The position numbers and the translations under genes were made by a program. Under the pieces are notes generated by a model. It saw nothing but the letters and a program-made list of their open reading frames with translations, was not told where the DNA came from and did no database searches. From Haloechinothrix aidingensis (GTDB lineage: Bacteria; Actinomycetota; Actinomycetes; Mycobacteriales; Pseudonocardiaceae), in contig NZ_JACCKD010000006.1 of the NCBI RefSeq assembly GCF_013450155.1, positions 288,200 through 352,199 of the forward strand: a stretch of 64,000 nucleotides of DNA, written 5' to 3'. Below are positions 43,073 through 51,134 of the stretch, one piece after another (position 1 is the first letter of the stretch; the number at the start of each line of letters is the position of its first letter).

Positions 43073-43831
43073 TCAGCGGCGTGACACCCGGGAGTCGTGC
43101 AGGTCGTAGACGGCAGGCACCAGTTCCACGCCCCGGCCTGCCGCGGCCTCCCGGATGGTCGCCGAGCGCTCGGTCAGCTGCGTGACCACGCGGCGGGCCT
43201 GGTTCTCGACGCACGCGTCGACGAACCGCTCGCGGTCCGCTTGCGGTGCGGTGGTTGATTTCTCCCGGTCGGCCTGCGGCGCGGTGGCTAAGACAGTTCC
43301 CTCGATGGCGCGGGCGATCGTGCTCACCGAGCCGGTGTACGAGGCGCCGTCCCGTACCAGGTCGACCGCCGCCGAGACGGCACCGCAGCCGGTGTGCCCC
43401 AGCACCACGACCAGCCGCACTCCGAGGTACTCGACCGCGTACTCGACGCTGCCGATGACGGACTCGTCGAGCACCTCACCGGCCGCCCGGATGGTGAACA
43501 GATCGCCGAGCCCGCGGTCGAAGACGACTTCGGGGGGTACTCGCGAGTCCGCGCAGGACAGCACGCAGGCGAACGGCTCCTGGCCGTCCACCAGCTCCTC
43601 GCGGCGCTCGGCGTCCTGATGCGGGTGCCGCTGGCGTTGCTCGGCGAACCGGGCGTTGCCCGCGAGCAACGTTCGCCACGCCGTCTCCGGCTCCACCCGG
43701 CCCTCCGGAACGGAGCCTGCCGCGGCCGGTGCTGTGGACGCGACCATGCCCGCCGTGGCCGCGGCTGTCACGCCGAGCACGCGCCTGCGGCCGACCCGGA
43801 CCGATGCTGGATTCGCAGAGTAGTCAGACAT
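43073..43831 (-). CDS. Exported beta-class carbonic anhydrase
   Basis: A 252-residue enzyme interconverting CO2 and bicarbonate. Zinc ligands lie in SCADSRVPPE and GHTGCGA. The N-terminus VGRRRVLGVTAAATAGMVAS is a Tat-type signal with a twin arginine, so the enzyme is likely exported, unusual for beta anhydrases but known in actinobacteria. An insertion near residues 183-200 carries two copies of TAPQADRE in tandem (TAPQADREKST then TAPQADRERF). It is convergent to the big dehydrogenase gene, with 31 bases between stops. Confidence 0.9.
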   Translation of the reverse strand: MSDYSANPASVRVGRRRVLGVTAAATAGMVASTAPAAAGSVPEGRVEPETAWRTLLAGNARFAEQRQRHPHQDAERREELVDGQEPFACVLSCADSRVPPEVVFDRGLGDLFTIRAAGEVLDESVIGSVEYAVEYLGVRLVVVLGHTGCGAVSAAVDLVRDGASYTGSVSTIARAIEGTVLATAPQADREKSTTAPQADRERFVDACVENQARRVVTQLTERSATIREAAAGRGVELVPAVYDLHDSRVSRR

Positions 43832-43973
43832 GCGAATACCGTAGCGAACCGTTCCGGTGCGTCTACGCCGACCGGCCGATTCCCGGTGGTGCCACGGCGG
43901 TAGTTGATCGCGTTAACGCTGGGGTGGTAGACATTCGTCACATTACTCGGAGTCGCGGAGGGGTTAGGCCTGG

Positions 43974-45206
43974 ATGACGGTGTTCGGCATGGACGTCGAC
44001 ACCGGGACGCTGCTCATCCCGGTGTTCGCCGGACTGATCGGCTATGCCACGAACTGGCTGGCCATCAAGATGATGTTCAAGCCGATCAACTTCGCGGGCT
44101 GGAAGATGCCGTTCAAGGTCCTCGGCTTTCCGGTGTTCGGCTGGCAGGGAATCATCCCCTCGAAAGCGGCGAAGATGGGCAGCATCGCCGTCGACACGGG
44201 GCTGGCCAAGCTGGGCACGATGTCGGAGTTCTACCGGGAGCTGGATCCGGAGGAGCTGGCTGCCCAGATCGTGAAGACCTCGCGCACCGAGATCCATTCG
44301 ATGATCGACGACATCATCGCCCGGGAGTACCCCGACCTGTGGGCCCAGCTTCCGCTCGTGCTCAAGCAGGCCGTGCACAGCAGGATCGAGGCCGAGCTAC
44401 CCGACGCGGTCCGCAGGGTCACCGACGAGATGGGCGAGCACATCGACCGGCTCGTCGATCTCAAGCTGATGGTCATCCGGCACATGGAAGCCAACCCCCG
44501 GCTGATGAACCGGATCTTCCTCGAGGTCGGAGCCAAGGAGTTCCGCTTCATCATCCGCTCCGGCGCCGTGTTCGGTTTCGTGCTCGGCGTCATCCCCATG
44601 CTGATGTGGCAGTTCGCCCCGCAGTGGTGGACGGTGCCGCTCGGTGCGGCCGTGGTGGGGTACCTGACCAACTGGCTCGCGCTGAAGGTGATCTTCACCC
44701 CGGCGAACCCGGTCAAGATCGGCCCGTTCACCGTGCAGGGGCTGTTCCTCCGGCGCCAGGCGGAGGTCTCGGAGGTGTACTCCGGCATCATCGCCCACGA
44801 GGTCGTGACGATGAGCAACATCGCGGCGGAGATGTTCCACGGCCCGGACGGGGACCGGACCTACCGCCTCATCTCGGACACCTTGCGGCCGATCGTGGAC
44901 CGCACGGTCGGTGTGGCCCGGCCCATGGTCCGTGCGGCGACCGGCAGCCACTACGACGCGATCCAGCGCAACATCGCGGCCGGGACCGTCGGCCACACCA
45001 TCGAGTCGCTCACCGACGAGGAGTTCGTCAAGGGCCGGGCCGAGAAGCTGCACGCGCTGCTGGCCGCCCGGATGCGGGAGCTGCCGCCCGAGGAGTTCGC
45101 CGACATGCTGCGCTCGGCGTTCCGCGAGGACGAGTGGCAGCTGATCGTGGTCGGCGCGGCGCTCGGCTTCCTCGCCGGGCTCTTGCAGTTGTCCACCACG
45201 TTGTGA
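43974..45206 (+). CDS. DUF445 family membrane protein (second copy)
   Basis: A 410-residue paralogue of the protein at 20126-21403. Shared features are an N-terminal segment (VFAGLIGYATNWLAIKMMFKP), FGWQGIIPSKAAKMGSIAVDTG, a central membrane hairpin (FGFVLGVIPMLMWQFA and VVGYLTNWLALKVIFTP) and the C-terminal VVGAALGFLAGLLQLSTTL. The family function is unknown. GGAGGGG lies 11 bases before ATG 43974. The Abi-alpha-like gene follows 45 bases later, likely in the same transcript. Confidence 0.87.
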   Translation: MTVFGMDVDTGTLLIPVFAGLIGYATNWLAIKMMFKPINFAGWKMPFKVLGFPVFGWQGIIPSKAAKMGSIAVDTGLAKLGTMSEFYRELDPEELAAQIVKTSRTEIHSMIDDIIAREYPDLWAQLPLVLKQAVHSRIEAELPDAVRRVTDEMGEHIDRLVDLKLMVIRHMEANPRLMNRIFLEVGAKEFRFIIRSGAVFGFVLGVIPMLMWQFAPQWWTVPLGAAVVGYLTNWLALKVIFTPANPVKIGPFTVQGLFLRRQAEVSEVYSGIIAHEVVTMSNIAAEMFHGPDGDRTYRLISDTLRPIVDRTVGVARPMVRAATGSHYDAIQRNIAAGTVGHTIESLTDEEFVKGRAEKLHALLAARMRELPPEEFADMLRSAFREDEWQLIVVGAALGFLAGLLQLSTTL

Positions 45207-45251
45207 AGGGTGGTGCCGGGAGAGTCATGGCAACGATCCGGGTGGTACGTG

Positions 45252-46169
45252 ATGGCTGAGCGGGACACGGGACAGGACGCGGGGCACGGCCGGAGCGCGG
45301 GTGGCCAGGGCCTCGGCGACGCGCTGAACATCCCGGTGCGGCTCGCGGGCACGGCGCTGTCGGTCGCGGGCAGGCTCGGCACCGATGTGGCCACGCACGC
45401 GGTGTCGGTCAGCAGGGACGTCCTCGCGGGTGCGCAGGAGGGCAGGCCGCCCGCGGAGCTGGCGGGCGTCGTGCTGCACGGTTGGGTGCGGGGGGTGCGT
45501 AAGGCGCTCGGTGTCGACTCCGGCGGGTACGACGCAGGTGAGCGGTTCGACGGGTACGTACCCCCGCGGGCCACTCCGCTGCCGGGGCAGGAGCGTCCGG
45601 CGGTCGTCGAGATGCCGTCGACCCCGGCCAACGGGCGCACCGCGCAGGGCGCACCGAGCGAGCTCCGGCAGCGTGGCCAGGAGCTGCTGTACCGCTCTAC
45701 GGCGCTGGACGACCCGGACGAGCATCCGGCGCTCGCGGTGATCCTGCGCGAGCTCAGCCCGGACGAGGCACGCATCATCCGTTACCTGGCCGCCGCGGGG
45801 CCACAGGCGCTTGTGGACGTGCTCGCGCACAACCCGATGTCGCGCAAGCAACGCGAGATGTTGCACCACTTCTCGCTGCTCGGCAGGGAAGCCGGATGCA
45901 TCCGTCCCGGGCGGGTCCCCGTGTACCTGGACAACCTGGTACGGCTGGGTCTGGTACACGTGCGGCCGTACCGGCTGCGTGGTCAGCCGAGCTACGAGCT
46001 GCTCTACGCGCAGCCGGAGGTCAAGCAGATCCGCAGGCCCGGTGGGCGGCTCGTGCGGCTCAGGATCGTGCACAAGGGCGTCGAGCTGTCCGAGTTCGGC
46101 AAGGAGCTGTTCTGCCAGTGCCTGGAGACCGAGGAACACCGGATCGCGACCTCGCCCGGCAGGCTCTGA
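45252..46169 (+). CDS. Abi-alpha (DUF4393)-like protein
   Basis: A 305-residue protein. The core from about 140 to 290 resembles DUF4393/Abi-alpha: LRELSPDEARIIRYLAAAGP, LLGREAGCIRPGRVPVYLDNL and LGLVHVRPYRL, ending with VELSEFGKELFCQCLE. The N-terminal 100 residues are amphipathic (NIPVRLAGTALSVAGRLGTD). Abi-alpha proteins were named from phage abortive infection, yet many chromosomal copies have no shown immune role. ATG 45252 is preferred, in-frame with an upstream GTG at 45249. Its partner here is a DUF445 gene. Confidence 0.6.
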   Translation: MAERDTGQDAGHGRSAGGQGLGDALNIPVRLAGTALSVAGRLGTDVATHAVSVSRDVLAGAQEGRPPAELAGVVLHGWVRGVRKALGVDSGGYDAGERFDGYVPPRATPLPGQERPAVVEMPSTPANGRTAQGAPSELRQRGQELLYRSTALDDPDEHPALAVILRELSPDEARIIRYLAAAGPQALVDVLAHNPMSRKQREMLHHFSLLGREAGCIRPGRVPVYLDNLVRLGLVHVRPYRLRGQPSYELLYAQPEVKQIRRPGGRLVRLRIVHKGVELSEFGKELFCQCLETEEHRIATSPGRL

Positions 46170-46254
46170 CCGCTGGGGCACGCGACGCGTGCTCGCACGG
46201 AGTGTGTATACGGGGCACTTTGTGTCACGAACGGGCCGGTCCTAGAGTTGATTC

Positions 46255-46872
46255 GTGGCAAACAGAGGCGCCTTCCAGCAATCCGTCCGATCGTTACTCC
46301 GGGAGAACCTGCTCGACGCCGCGCGTGAGGTCGTGATCACGGGGGGTTGGAGCCGGCTGCGCATGGCGGGAATCGCCGGGCAGGTCGGGGTGAGCCGGCA
46401 GACGGTGTACAACGAGTTCGGCAACAAGACCGGCCTCGGCGAGGCGCTCGCCTTCCGGGAGGCCGAGGTGTTCCTCGCCGGGGTGTCCGAACGGCTGGAG
46501 ATGCACCCGGACGATCTGGCCAAGGCGATCGAGTCGGCTGTGGAGTTCACCCTCTCCGAGGCCGCCGAGAACCCGCTGCTGAAGGCCGTGCTCACCGCGA
46601 CCCGCGGGGGCGCGGGGGAGATGCTGCCCTTCCTGACGACGCGGTCCGAACCGATCCTGTCCGCCGCGACCGACGTCCTGCTCGGCTACGTGGACAGGAA
46701 CTGGCCGGACCTCGCGCTGACCGAGCGGCAGCGCAAGACCGTCGTCGAGTCGGTGGTCCGGCTCGTGGTCAGCCACGTGATGATGCCGCTCGGCTCCGCG
46801 CAGGAGATCGCCGAACAGGTCTCGTGGCTGGTAGACAGGGTGGCCGGGACGGCGGGGAGCGAGCGCTCCTGA
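46255..46872 (+). CDS. TetR regulator (AlkX-like group)
   Basis: A 205-residue regulator starting at GTG 46255. The helix-turn-helix reads LLDAAREVVITGGWSRLRMAG then GQVGVSRQTVYNEFGNKTGL. The same helix pattern recurs in the regulator ending the alkane operon (52422-53087), with SRQT(V/L)YNEFG identical and similar C-terminal domains. It sits between the Abi-alpha-like gene and a transsulfuration-type enzyme. It may regulate these or itself. Effector unknown. Confidence 0.85.
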   Translation: MANRGAFQQSVRSLLRENLLDAAREVVITGGWSRLRMAGIAGQVGVSRQTVYNEFGNKTGLGEALAFREAEVFLAGVSERLEMHPDDLAKAIESAVEFTLSEAAENPLLKAVLTATRGGAGEMLPFLTTRSEPILSAATDVLLGYVDRNWPDLALTERQRKTVVESVVRLVVSHVMMPLGSAQEIAEQVSWLVDRVAGTAGSERS

Positions 46873-46906
46873 CAACCACGAACCGGCGGCGAGAGGGGCC
46901 TGCGTC

Positions 46907-48064
46907 ATGCGCGATGACCATGCGTTCGAGACCACGGCAGTGCACGCGGGGGAGCGGCGCCCCGGCCCGGAAGGCTCCGTCGTGTTTCCCATCTACCCGG
47001 GCACCGTGTACGCCCCGGCCGACGGGGACGGCTACGGCGACATCCGCTACCCCCGCCTGAGCTCCACACCCTCGCAGGTGTACCTGCACGACAAGCTCGC
47101 GGAGATGGAGGGGGCCCACGCCGCGATCGCGACATCCTCCGGCATGGCCGCCATTACGACGAGCCTGCTCAGCGTGCTGCGCGCGGGAGACCACCTCATC
47201 GCGGGCGACGTGCTGTACGGCGGAACCGCCGGGTTCCTGTCGCACTTCGCCGAGCGGTTCGGGTGGACGTACACGCTGGTCGACCCGGGCAGGCCGGATA
47301 CATGGGAAGCTGCCCGCACCCCGCGCACCAGGGCATTCCTCGTGGAGTCGATCACCAACCCGCTCGTGCGGGTCGGCAGGCTCGCCGAGGTGGCCGGGTT
47401 CTGCCACGAGCACGGGCTGGTCAGCATCATCGACAACACCTTCGCCAGCCCGGTCAACTTCCGGCCGCTCGCCGCCGGTTTCGACCTGTGCGTGCACAGT
47501 GCCACGAAGTACCTCGGCGGCCATTCCGACCTGGTCGCCGGGTGCGTCGCCGGCGTGGAGGACCTGATGGGCGAGGTGCGTACGAGCCTCAACTACCTGG
47601 GGGGCAGCCTCGACCCGTACGCCGGGTTCCTGCTCGCCAGGGGGCTGAAGACCCTGTCGGTGCGGGTGCGCGCGCAGAACGACAACGCGCTCGCGCTGGC
47701 GAGCTACCTCGCGGACCATCCCCGGGTCGCCGAGGTGCACTACCCGGGTCTGCCCTCGCACCCCGATCACGGGCATGCCAGCGAGCTCATGGACGGCTTC
47801 GGCGGCATGCTCAGCCTGCGCCTGCACGGCGGAGCGGAGGCGGCCGAGACCCTGCTCAAGTCGGTCACCATCCCGGCATCGGGGCCCAGCTTGGGCGGTG
47901 TGGAGTCCCTGGTCACGCGGCCCGTCACCACCTCGCATGCCGCGCTGACCAGTGAGGAACGCGAGGCGGCCGGGGTGACCGACGATCTGGTGCGGGTCAG
48001 CTGCGGGATCGAGAACTCCCAGGACCTGATCGCGGACTTCCGGCAGGCGCTCGACGTGGTGTGA
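46907..48064 (+). CDS. Cys/Met metabolism PLP enzyme (cystathionine gamma-synthase/lyase type)
   Basis: A 385-residue fold-type I PLP enzyme. The cofactor Lys is Lys201 in HSATKYLGGHSD; SSGMAAITTSLL and IIDNTFASPVNF are further family stretches, and VSCGIENSQDLIADF closes the C-terminal domain. It should act in gamma-replacement or gamma-elimination of sulfur amino acids: cystathionine synthase, lyase or methionine gamma-lyase. Which one is not decidable. ATG 46907 follows GAGAGGGG. It is 35 bases after the TetR gene, so may be controlled with it. Confidence 0.88.
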   Translation: MRDDHAFETTAVHAGERRPGPEGSVVFPIYPGTVYAPADGDGYGDIRYPRLSSTPSQVYLHDKLAEMEGAHAAIATSSGMAAITTSLLSVLRAGDHLIAGDVLYGGTAGFLSHFAERFGWTYTLVDPGRPDTWEAARTPRTRAFLVESITNPLVRVGRLAEVAGFCHEHGLVSIIDNTFASPVNFRPLAAGFDLCVHSATKYLGGHSDLVAGCVAGVEDLMGEVRTSLNYLGGSLDPYAGFLLARGLKTLSVRVRAQNDNALALASYLADHPRVAEVHYPGLPSHPDHGHASELMDGFGGMLSLRLHGGAEAAETLLKSVTIPASGPSLGGVESLVTRPVTTSHAALTSEEREAAGVTDDLVRVSCGIENSQDLIADFRQALDVV

Positions 48065-48184
48065 CGGTGCGTTTCCGGCGCCTGCTCGCAGGCGCGCCCG
48101 CGATCGGATGTGCCGAAAGGGGTGCGGCCTCACCCCGATGGTCGATAGGTTGATCGCTGCCAGTCCAGTGACGAAGGAGCGTGC

Positions 48185-49267
48185 ATGGTTCGGGCCTTGA
48201 TCGCACGGGGAGTGCACACCGATCCGGAGATCGCCGAGGTCGAGCTGCCTCAGCCGGGCAGCGGCGAGGTGACCGTGGCGGTGCGGGCCGCGGGGGTGTG
48301 CCACTCGGATCTGTCGATGATCGACGGTGTGCTGTCCCCCTCGTTCCCGCTCGTGCTCGGGCACGAGGCATCCGGGGTGGTCACCGCGACGGGCCCGGAC
48401 GTCACGCGGGCCGGTGTCGGTGACCATGTCGTGCTCAACTGGACCCCGCCGTGCCGGAGCTGCTGGTTCTGCGTACACGGCGAACCGTGGCTGTGCACCG
48501 CGACCGAGGGCGTCGCCTCGTTGCCGAGGGGCGCGCTCGCCGACGGCACACCCACCCATGTGACGTTGGGTGTCGGCGCGCTCGCCGAGCAGGTCGTGAT
48601 CGGGGAGAACGCGGTGATCCGCATCCCGGACGAGCTGCCGCTCGCGGAGTCGGCGCTGATCGGGTGCGCGGTGGTGACCGGCGTGGGAGCGGTGCGCAAC
48701 AACGCGCGGGTGCGCCCGGGCGAGTCGGCTGTGGTGGTCGGCCTCGGAGGTGTCGGCCTGGCGGCCATCGCCGGTGCCAGGCTGTCCGGAGCCGACCCGG
48801 TGATCGGCATCGACTCCTCCGAGTCCAAGCAGGAGCTGGCTCTCGCGGCGGGCGCGACGCACTTCCTGCAGGCGGGCGACGGGGCGGCGAAGGAGGCCCG
48901 CCGGCTCACCGGGGGCAGGGGCGCCGATGTCGCGCTGGAGTGTGCCGGGCGTTCGGCTGCGATCCGCACCGCGTGGCAGAGCTCGCGCCGCGGGGCTCGT
49001 GTCGTCATTCTCGGTGTCGGTTCCGCGGACGACCACGTCAGCTTCAGCGGGCTCGAGCTGTATCACTTCGCGCGGTCGATCAGTGTCTCGGTTTACGGTT
49101 CCGCCGATCCGGATATCGACGTGCCGAAGCTCGCCGAGTCGGTGCGCACCGGTGAACTCGATCTGGACACCTTCGTGACCGATCGCGTCGGCCTGTCCGA
49201 CGCGCCTGCGGCGTTCGACCGGATGCGCCGCGGCGAGGGCGGCCGCTCGCTCGTGCTGTTCGACTGA
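48185..49267 (+). CDS. Zinc-dependent alcohol dehydrogenase
   Basis: A 360-residue medium-chain dehydrogenase. Catalytic zinc ligand Cys39 is in GVCHSDLS, with GHEASGVV following. The structural zinc lobe is CRSCWFCVHGEPWLC, four cysteines. The NAD motif is VVGLGGVGLAAIAGA followed by GIDSSESK, where Asp favours NAD. ATG 48185 has GAAGGAG upstream. The gene stands just upstream of the alkane hydroxylase operon but is separated by a hairpin and new promoter; oxidation of alkanols is an attractive, unproved role. Confidence 0.9.
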   Translation: MVRALIARGVHTDPEIAEVELPQPGSGEVTVAVRAAGVCHSDLSMIDGVLSPSFPLVLGHEASGVVTATGPDVTRAGVGDHVVLNWTPPCRSCWFCVHGEPWLCTATEGVASLPRGALADGTPTHVTLGVGALAEQVVIGENAVIRIPDELPLAESALIGCAVVTGVGAVRNNARVRPGESAVVVGLGGVGLAAIAGARLSGADPVIGIDSSESKQELALAAGATHFLQAGDGAAKEARRLTGGRGADVALECAGRSAAIRTAWQSSRRGARVVILGVGSADDHVSFSGLELYHFARSISVSVYGSADPDIDVPKLAESVRTGELDLDTFVTDRVGLSDAPAAFDRMRRGEGGRSLVLFD

Positions 49268-49276
49268 ACCGTGTGG

Positions 49277-49297
49277 TCGCCGGTGCGCGACCGGCGA
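49277..49297. terminator. Hairpin after the alcohol dehydrogenase gene
   Basis: TCGCCGGT (49277-49284) and ACCGGCGA (49290-49297) form a perfect eight-base stem with a GCGCG loop, nine bases past the dehydrogenase stop. It separates that gene from the alk operon. No T-run follows. Confidence 0.6.
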
Positions 49298-49369
49298 TGA
49301 GCGCCCCGGCGTGCGTGTGACGCCCCGGGGTCGTCGAGCTTCCCGCTCGGGGCGGGAGACCCGTCCTTC

Positions 49370-49399
49370 GCATACCTGCGTATGCCTGCGCATGCCTGC
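49370..49399. repeat. Three tandem 10-base repeats upstream of alkB promoter
   Basis: GCATACCTGC, GTATGCCTGC and GCATGCCTGC follow one another without gap. The unit equals about one helical turn. The array ends 37 bases before the -35 element, a typical place for a regulator site. Confidence 0.6.
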
Positions 49400-49436
49400 A
49401 CAGAGCTTTACATGTGACCTCCCGTGTCTTCGTTGC

Positions 49437-49465
49437 TTGACACTAAATCATTATATGTCTAATCT
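49437..49465 (+). promoter_or_regulatory. alkB: Promoter of the alkane hydroxylase operon
   Basis: A consensus TTGACA (49437-49442) and TAATCT (49460-49465) are separated by exactly 17 bases, in an AT-rich patch unlike the surroundings. Transcription should begin near 49472, giving a leader of about 67 bases with GAGGAGG before ATG 49539. The TetR regulator at the operon end is the likely controller. Confidence 0.75.
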
Positions 49466-49538
49466 CAGGACGCAGTTCGGAAGTATGTAAACCCGGTTTC
49501 GTCGCGCACGGTCCGGGAGTCCGTGAGGAGGCTGTGTC

Positions 49539-50756
49539 ATGACGTCGGCGACCGCGGATCACGGCACGGGAGAAACGGCCGCGTGGCGGGACGGGAAGCG
49601 CTACGCGTGGTTGCTCGGGCTCGTCGTGCCCGCGATCCCGTTCCTGGCCTGGGGGCTGGTATCGGCGACTGGTCTCGGCGCGTTCTGGTGGCTGGGCCCG
49701 GTCATCGTGTTCGTGCTCATCCCCCTGATCGACGTGGCCGTCGGATCCGACGCGGAGAACCCGCCGGACGCGCTGATCGAGTGGCTCGAGCAGGACCGGT
49801 ACTACCGCTGGGTGACGTACCTGTACCTGCCGATCCAGTACGCCGGGCTGGTGTTGGCCTGCTGGCTGTGGACCACGTACCCGATGACGCTCGTCGACGG
49901 GATCGGGCTCGCCGTATCCGTCGGTGTCGTGGCCGGTATCGGTATCAACACCGCGCACGAACTGGGTCACAAGAAGGAGAAGCACGAGCGGTGGCTGTCC
50001 AAGGTCGCGCTGGCGCAGTCCTGTTACGGGCACTTCTTCATCGAGCACAACCGCGGGCACCACGTCCGCGTCGCGACCCCGGAGGACCCGGCGAGCTCGC
50101 GGTTCGGGGAGACGTTCTGGGGGTTCTTGCCGCGTAGCGTGCTCGGCAGCCTGAGATCTGCGTGGGCGCTGGAGAAGGCCCGGTTCGCGCGGCAGAACAG
50201 GAGCCCGTGGACGCTGCACAACGACGTCCTCAACGCCTGGGCGATGTCGGTCGTGCTGTTCGCCGGGCTGACCGTGGCCTTCGGCCCGGCGGTGCTGCCG
50301 TACCTGGCCATCCAGGCGGTGTTCGGGTTCTCGCTGCTCGAGGTGGTCAACTATCTGGAGCACTACGGCCTGCTGCGGCAGAAGACCGACAGCGGCCGCT
50401 ACGAGCGTGCGGCGCCGCGGCACAGCTGGAACAGCAACAACGTAGCCACCAACGTGTTCCTCTACCACCTGCAGCGGCACAGTGACCACCATGCCAACCC
50501 GACGCGCCGGTACCAGGCCCTGCGGGACTTCGAGCAGGCTCCGCAGCTGCCTGCCGGCTACGCGTCGATGATCGTCTGTGCCTGGATCCCTCCACTGTGG
50601 CGGAAGGTGATGGACAAGCGAGTCCTCGCGCACTACGACGGCGACGTCACGCTCGCCAACATCAACCCGCGCAACCGGCGGAAGGTACTCGCCAGGCACG
50701 GCGCCGCGAGCGAGGCGCACGCGGCGGGCTCGACCGTCGAAGGGGGTGCGCGATGA
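49539..50756 (+). CDS. alkB: Alkane 1-monooxygenase AlkB
   Basis: A 405-residue membrane diiron enzyme that hydroxylates n-alkanes at the terminal carbon. Three histidine boxes are complete: HELGHKKEKH (140-149), EHNRGHH with His170, 174 and 175, and LQRHSDHH with His314, 317 and 318; the extra NYLEHYG motif lies near 271-277. Six or so hydrophobic segments surround them (VVPAIPFLAWGLV, VIVFVLIPLIDVAV, YAGLVLACWLW). Electrons come from rubredoxin encoded next. ATG 49539 follows GAGGAGG. Its stop overlaps the first rubredoxin start. Confidence 0.96.
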   Translation: MTSATADHGTGETAAWRDGKRYAWLLGLVVPAIPFLAWGLVSATGLGAFWWLGPVIVFVLIPLIDVAVGSDAENPPDALIEWLEQDRYYRWVTYLYLPIQYAGLVLACWLWTTYPMTLVDGIGLAVSVGVVAGIGINTAHELGHKKEKHERWLSKVALAQSCYGHFFIEHNRGHHVRVATPEDPASSRFGETFWGFLPRSVLGSLRSAWALEKARFARQNRSPWTLHNDVLNAWAMSVVLFAGLTVAFGPAVLPYLAIQAVFGFSLLEVVNYLEHYGLLRQKTDSGRYERAAPRHSWNSNNVATNVFLYHLQRHSDHHANPTRRYQALRDFEQAPQLPAGYASMIVCAWIPPLWRKVMDKRVLAHYDGDVTLANINPRNRRKVLARHGAASEAHAAGSTVEGGAR

Positions 50757-50917
50757 GCGCCTACCGGTGCCCCGTGTGCGACTACACCTATGACGAGCGG
50801 ACCGGGGACGCGCGCGAAGGCTTTCCCGCGGGCACCGCATGGGCCGAGGTGCCGGACGACTGGTGCTGCCCGGACTGCGGGGTGCGGGAGAAGGTGGATT
50901 TCGAACCAGCCGGGTAG
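50753..50917 (+). CDS. rubA: Rubredoxin (first copy)
   Basis: A 54-residue iron protein with two CxxC knuckles, CPVC at the start and CPDC near the end, plus YTYDERTGD and [16 protein letters not shown], all typical rubredoxin elements. It transfers electrons to AlkB. Its ATG overlaps the alkB stop, so the two are translationally coupled. Actinobacterial alk operons often hold two rubredoxins of different type, as here. Confidence 0.95.
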   Translation: MSAYRCPVCDYTYDERTGDAREGFPAGTAWAEVPDDWCCPDCGVREKVDFEPAG

Positions 50918-50960
50918 CCGCCAGGCAGGCACGGACCCCGGGACAGGGAAGGAGGATGTC

Positions 50961-51134
50961 ATGAGGATCTACCGCTGCGAGGTGTGCGGGTTCGAGTACG
51001 ACGAGTCACAGGGCTGGCCCGATGAGGGCATCGCGCCGGGCACGAAATGGGAGGACATTCCCGAGGACTGGTGCTGCCCGGACTGCGGTGCCGCCAAGGC
51101 CGACTTCGTGATGGTCGAGGTGACCCCGGCATGA
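50961..51134 (+). CDS. rubB: Rubredoxin (second copy)
   Basis: A 57-residue rubredoxin with CEVC and CPDC iron-binding pairs and [30 protein letters not shown] 50961 has a strong GGAAGGAGG site. Its stop overlaps the reductase ATG by four bases. It differs from the first copy in having an insertion-free AlkG2-like core; in known systems this second type is the one that works with AlkB. Which copy is functional here is not shown. Confidence 0.95.
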   Translation: MRIYRCEVCGFEYDESQGWPDEGIAPGTKWEDIPEDWCCPDCGAAKADFVMVEVTPA

